Positions 61,526-64,000 of a DNA stretch of 64,000 nucleotides are shown here, in pieces (positions within the stretch are counted from its first letter, which is position 1; each line of letters opens with the position of its first letter). The translations under genes were made by a program, and so were the position numbers. Source of the stretch: Phycisphaerales bacterium UBA1161 (GTDB lineage Bacteria > Planctomycetota > Phycisphaerae > Tepidisphaerales > Tepidisphaeraceae); assembly GCA_002311745.1 (NCBI GenBank), contig DBZL01000031.1:1-64000 (forward strand), given 5' to 3'. The notes below the pieces were generated by a model. It did not search any database and was not told the origin of the DNA. It saw nothing but the letters and a program-made list of their open reading frames with translations.

Positions 61526-61541
61526 TGCAAAGCCGATGCCA
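61526..61541 (-). promoter_or_regulatory. Sigma-54-like (-24/-12) promoter of glnA1
   Basis: On the minus strand, TGGCATCGGCTTTGCA matches the sigma-54 consensus TGGCACG-N4-TTGCA at ten of the most important positions, including the invariant GG and GC at the correct distance of ten bases between them. The start of transcription would be near 61515, about 95 bases before the GTG of glnA1. It indicates nitrogen-dependent expression through an NtrC-type activator. Confidence 0.55.
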
Positions 61542-61750
61542 CGTGCACAAGCCGCTCGCTGGCGGTTGGAACGCGGAACATTTATCCAGAAAAGGGCGGC
61601 GAGTCAATGCATCGGGCGTTGCCGAACAGCGCGCGACAGGTGCGCAGGACTTAAGCATCCGGTGACGGGGGCGGGGGGGAATGCACAGGAATTGGCCGGC
61701 CCCCAACGGGCGCCACCGGAATTGTCGCAAATCCCGCGGATTTATGGATT

Positions 61751-61779
61751 TTGACGCTCCCTCAGCACGCGGTTAGCAT
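61751..61779 (+). promoter_or_regulatory. Sigma-70-like promoter of glnA2
   Basis: TTGACG (61751-61756) and TAGCAT (61774-61779) are 17 bases apart. The start of transcription would be near 61786, giving a leader of about 43 bases that includes the AAGGAG ribosome binding site of glnA2. Confidence 0.6.
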
Positions 61780-61828
61780 ACGCCGCTCGTCCCCAAGCCG
61801 ATCGGCCGCTCGAACAAGGAGATGGGTC

Positions 61829-63241
61829 ATGACCCCTCAGGACGTCGTTAGGCTTTGCAAGGAAAAGAAGGTCCAATTCGTGGATTTGCGATTCATGGAT
61901 TTCCCGGGCCTTTGGCAGCACACCACCTGCCCGATCAATGAGTTGACGTTGGAGAGTTTCGAGCACGGTTTCGGGTTCGACGGCAGCAGCATCCGCGGCT
62001 GGCAGGCCATCAACGAGTCGGACATGCTCCTGGTGCCGGTGGCCAGCACGGCCAAGATCGACCCCTTCATGCTACACACGACGTTGTCCATCATCTGCGA
62101 CGTGCGCGACCCCATCACCAAGAAGGAGTATTCGCGCGATCCGCGCTCGATTGCGCGAAAGACGGCATCCTATCTGAAGAAGATCAAGCTCGCGGACGTG
62201 GCCTACTTCGGGCCGGAGCTGGAGTTTTTCATCTTCGATCAGGCGTACTACGACCAGGGGATCAATTTCGCCAAGTATTACGTGGGCAGCCGCGAGGGCA
62301 TCTGGGGCCGCGGGGATGAGGACGCGAGCAATCTGGGCTACAAGGTGCGGCTCAAGGAGGGCTACTTCCCCACGCCGCCCATGGACACCATGCAAAACAT
62401 CCGCAGCGAGATGGTGGCGACGCTGATCGAGCTGGGCATTCCGGTGGAGGCGCATCACCACGAGGTGGCCACCGGCGGCCAGTGCGAAATCGACATGCGC
62501 TACCAGGACCTGGTGACCATGTCCGACAACGTCATGATGTACAAATACGTCTGCAAAAACGTGGCGGCCCGGCACGGCAAGGTCGTCACCTTCATGCCCA
62601 AGCCGCTCTTCCAGGACAACGGCTCGGGCATGCACGTGCATTTCAGTTTGTGGAAGGGGGACAAGCCGCTGTTCGCCGGGAACAAGTACGCCGGCCTGAG
62701 CGAAATGGGCCTGTTTGCCATCGGCGGAATCCTCAAGCACGCCGCCGCCCTGTGCGCCTTGGGCAATCCGACCACCAACAGCTACAAACGCCTCGTCCCC
62801 GGCTACGAAGCGCCGGTGAATCTGGTGTACAGCAGCCGCAACCGCTCGGCCGCCGTCCGCATCCCCATGTACAGCGAAAATCCCAAGACCAAGCGCATCG
62901 AGTTTCGCTGCCCGGACAGCTCCTGCAATCCGTACCTGGCGTTCAGCGCCATGGTGATGGCCGCCATCGACGGCATCGAAAACAAAATCGATCCCGGCGA
63001 GCCGCTGGACAAGAACATCTACCACCTGACGACCGAGGAGTACGAGGGGATCGACTCGGCGCCGTCTTCGCTGGAGGAGGCGTTGGAGGCGCTGGAAAAG
63101 GATCACGAATTCCTGCTCGAGGGCGATTGCTTCACCGCGGACGTGATCCACTACTGGGTCAAGTACAAGCGCGAGAACGAGGTGGATGCCATCCGCCAGC
63201 GCCCGCATCCCTACGAGTTCTGCATGTATTTCGACATCTAA
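61829..63241 (+). CDS. glnA: Glutamine synthetase type I, copy 2
   Basis: A 470-residue paralogue of copy 1. The ATG is chosen for AAGGAG eight bases upstream. It keeps [45 protein letters not shown] and [20 protein letters not shown], so it should be active. The adenylylation Tyr is conserved in position, but the surroundings read NIYHLTTEE instead of NIYDLEPDE or NLYDLPPEE, so modification by GlnE is less certain. Its promoter is sigma-70-like, unlike copy 1, which suggests constitutive expression. lgt starts 18 bases after its stop. Confidence 0.95.
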   Translation: MTPQDVVRLCKEKKVQFVDLRFMDFPGLWQHTTCPINELTLESFEHGFGFDGSSIRGWQAINESDMLLVPVASTAKIDPFMLHTTLSIICDVRDPITKKEYSRDPRSIARKTASYLKKIKLADVAYFGPELEFFIFDQAYYDQGINFAKYYVGSREGIWGRGDEDASNLGYKVRLKEGYFPTPPMDTMQNIRSEMVATLIELGIPVEAHHHEVATGGQCEIDMRYQDLVTMSDNVMMYKYVCKNVAARHGKVVTFMPKPLFQDNGSGMHVHFSLWKGDKPLFAGNKYAGLSEMGLFAIGGILKHAAALCALGNPTTNSYKRLVPGYEAPVNLVYSSRNRSAAVRIPMYSENPKTKRIEFRCPDSSCNPYLAFSAMVMAAIDGIENKIDPGEPLDKNIYHLTTEEYEGIDSAPSSLEEALEALEKDHEFLLEGDCFTADVIHYWVKYKRENEVDAIRQRPHPYEFCMYFDI

Positions 63242-63259
63242 AGCGCGTCACTGCCCGAA

Positions 63260-64000
63260 ATGCACTGGCCGATTGCCACGATTCCCTACCCGCTCATCAA
63301 CCCGGTGATTTTTCACCTCGGCCCGATCCAGATTCGCTGGTACGGCGTGGCGTACCTGGCGGGGTTTTTGCTCGCGTATTTCGTGCTGGCGCGACTGGCC
63401 AAGAAGGGCGTGTTGCGTATGCCGGCGGATTGGCTGGGCGATCTGGTCGCCTGGCTGGCGTTGGGCGTGGTCGTCGGCGGACGCGCCGGGTGGTGGATCT
63501 TCTATCATCGCGATGAGGGCGGCAACGAGCCCTGGTGGGAACCGTTTGCCATCCAGCACGGAGGCATGAGCTTTCACGGGGGGCTGATCGCCGTGCTGAT
63601 CGTGCTGCTGGTCTGGTCGCGCGCGAAGAAGCTGTCGTTCTTGAACCTGGCCGACGGCATGGCCCTGGTGACGCCGATCGGGCTGTGCCTCGGACGCATC
63701 GCCAATTTCATCAACCATGAATTGGTCGGCCGGCCCACGAAGGTTCCCTGGGCGATGATTTTTCCGGGCTACACGCAGCCGCGGCATCCCTCGCAGCTCT
63801 ACGAGGCGCTTCTTGAGGGCCCGGTGCTGCTGGGGATCGTCTGGGCGTTGAAATCGTGGAAAAACCGCCGCGACGGCCAAGTCGCCGCGACCTTTGTGGT
63901 CGGCTATGCCCTCATCCGCTTTGGCGTGGAATTTACGCGCGAGCCGGATGTGCAGCTTGGGTTCATCGCCTTCGGCTGGCTGACGATGGGGCAATTGCTT
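63260..64000 (+). CDS. lgt: Prolipoprotein diacylglyceryl transferase, partial
   Basis: The first 247 codons of Lgt, the inner-membrane enzyme that transfers diacylglyceryl from phosphatidylglycerol to the lipobox Cys; the gene continues beyond the window. IQIRWYGVAYLAGFLLAY is the first helix region, QHGGMSFHGGLIAVLIVLL is the HGG motif, and GRIANFINHELVGRPT contains the signature with its catalytic Arg and Asn. The ATG follows a short gap after glnA2; no strong ribosome binding site is seen in it, so reinitiation after glnA2 is possible. It fits the lipoprotein genes in this window (45309, perhaps 52347). Confidence 0.95.
   Translation, partial: MHWPIATIPYPLINPVIFHLGPIQIRWYGVAYLAGFLLAYFVLARLAKKGVLRMPADWLGDLVAWLALGVVVGGRAGWWIFYHRDEGGNEPWWEPFAIQHGGMSFHGGLIAVLIVLLVWSRAKKLSFLNLADGMALVTPIGLCLGRIANFINHELVGRPTKVPWAMIFPGYTQPRHPSQLYEALLEGPVLLGIVWALKSWKNRRDGQVAATFVVGYALIRFGVEFTREPDVQLGFIAFGWLTMGQLL

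Larger units (their letters stand above)
61422..61828. other. Divergent promoter region between two glnA genes
   Basis: About 400 bases between the start codons of the two glutamine synthetase genes. It contains a sigma-54-like element for the minus-strand gene (61526-61541) and a sigma-70-like promoter for the plus-strand gene (61751-61779), listed separately. The 210 bases between them are the place to expect NtrC-type binding sites. I looked for a GCAC-N11-GTGC-like repeat and saw none that I would defend. Confidence 0.6.

Overview
The window reads as a high-GC chromosomal segment of a planctomycete, most likely from or near the class Phycisphaerae. Evidence: three PEP-CTERM surface proteins ending in PEP, a membrane helix and an RRPRR-type basic tail; a PEP-CTERM-associated CAAX-type protease; the small basic protein typical of the Planctomycetes/Verrucomicrobia/Chlamydiae group; an outer-membrane-oriented gene set (HldE, AsmA-like, LolA-like, Lgt); and large TPR/O-GlcNAc-transferase-like proteins. 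The taxonomic placement is inference from gene content, and no rRNA is present.

Layout. 0-2.3 kb: imuA-imuB mutagenesis cassette (minus strand). 2.3-12.3 kb: a surface block with two duplicated pseudo-receiver proteins, two paralogous PEP-CTERM proteins and a 1787-residue repetitive PEP-CTERM protein. 12.3-20.2 kb: polX, a GHMP kinase with a tiny upstream gene, an ABC exporter pair, lipB and a TPR-glycosyltransferase. 20.2-26.9 kb: a RAYT transposase remnant beside its REP repeats, CAAX protease, cysteine desulfurase, two small secreted or membrane proteins, hldE and a glycosyltransferase-like gene. 27-33.6 kb: dapF, two tandem TPR-OGT proteins and SpoVR. 33.6-35.7 kb: a compact accessory island with a predicted multi-hairpin RNA, micro-ORFs with strong ribosome binding sites, a terminator, an odd tRNA-like gene, a proline-rich ORF, a two-helix membrane protein and an IS1595-type remnant. 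35.7-39.7 kb: two overlapping dynamin-like GTPases and a Uma2 protein. 40-54.2 kb: envelope genes (GT39, AsmA-like, lipoprotein, GT2, GT-B, PA14/PKD protein, HAD, LolA-like). 54.2-57.5 kb: NIF3-like protein, pabC and pabB. 57.5-63.2 kb: a nitrogen block with an ACT-ACT-GlnE fusion and two divergent glutamine synthetases. The window ends inside lgt.

How the genes work together. The nitrogen block is the most coherent pathway: the adenylyltransferase (glnE) lies beside its presumed substrate glnA1, which has a sigma-54-like promoter, while glnA2 has a sigma-70-like promoter. The envelope genes supply heptose (hldE), glycosyl transfer, and lipid and lipoprotein handling (AsmA-like, LolA-like, Lgt). 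The PEP-CTERM proteins and CAAX protease imply an exosortase elsewhere in the genome.

Three repeat families punctuate the intergenic spaces: RAYT-type REPs with core GGGGTCCTGACCCC; a terminator-like palindrome with arms AGCCCCGC/GCGGGGCT placed just after gene ends; and a CCGCAGAGACGCAGAG-type element. The best candidate for something undescribed is the RNA-rich island at 33.9-35.4 kb, followed by the ACT-ACT-GlnE fusion and the tandem GTPase pair.
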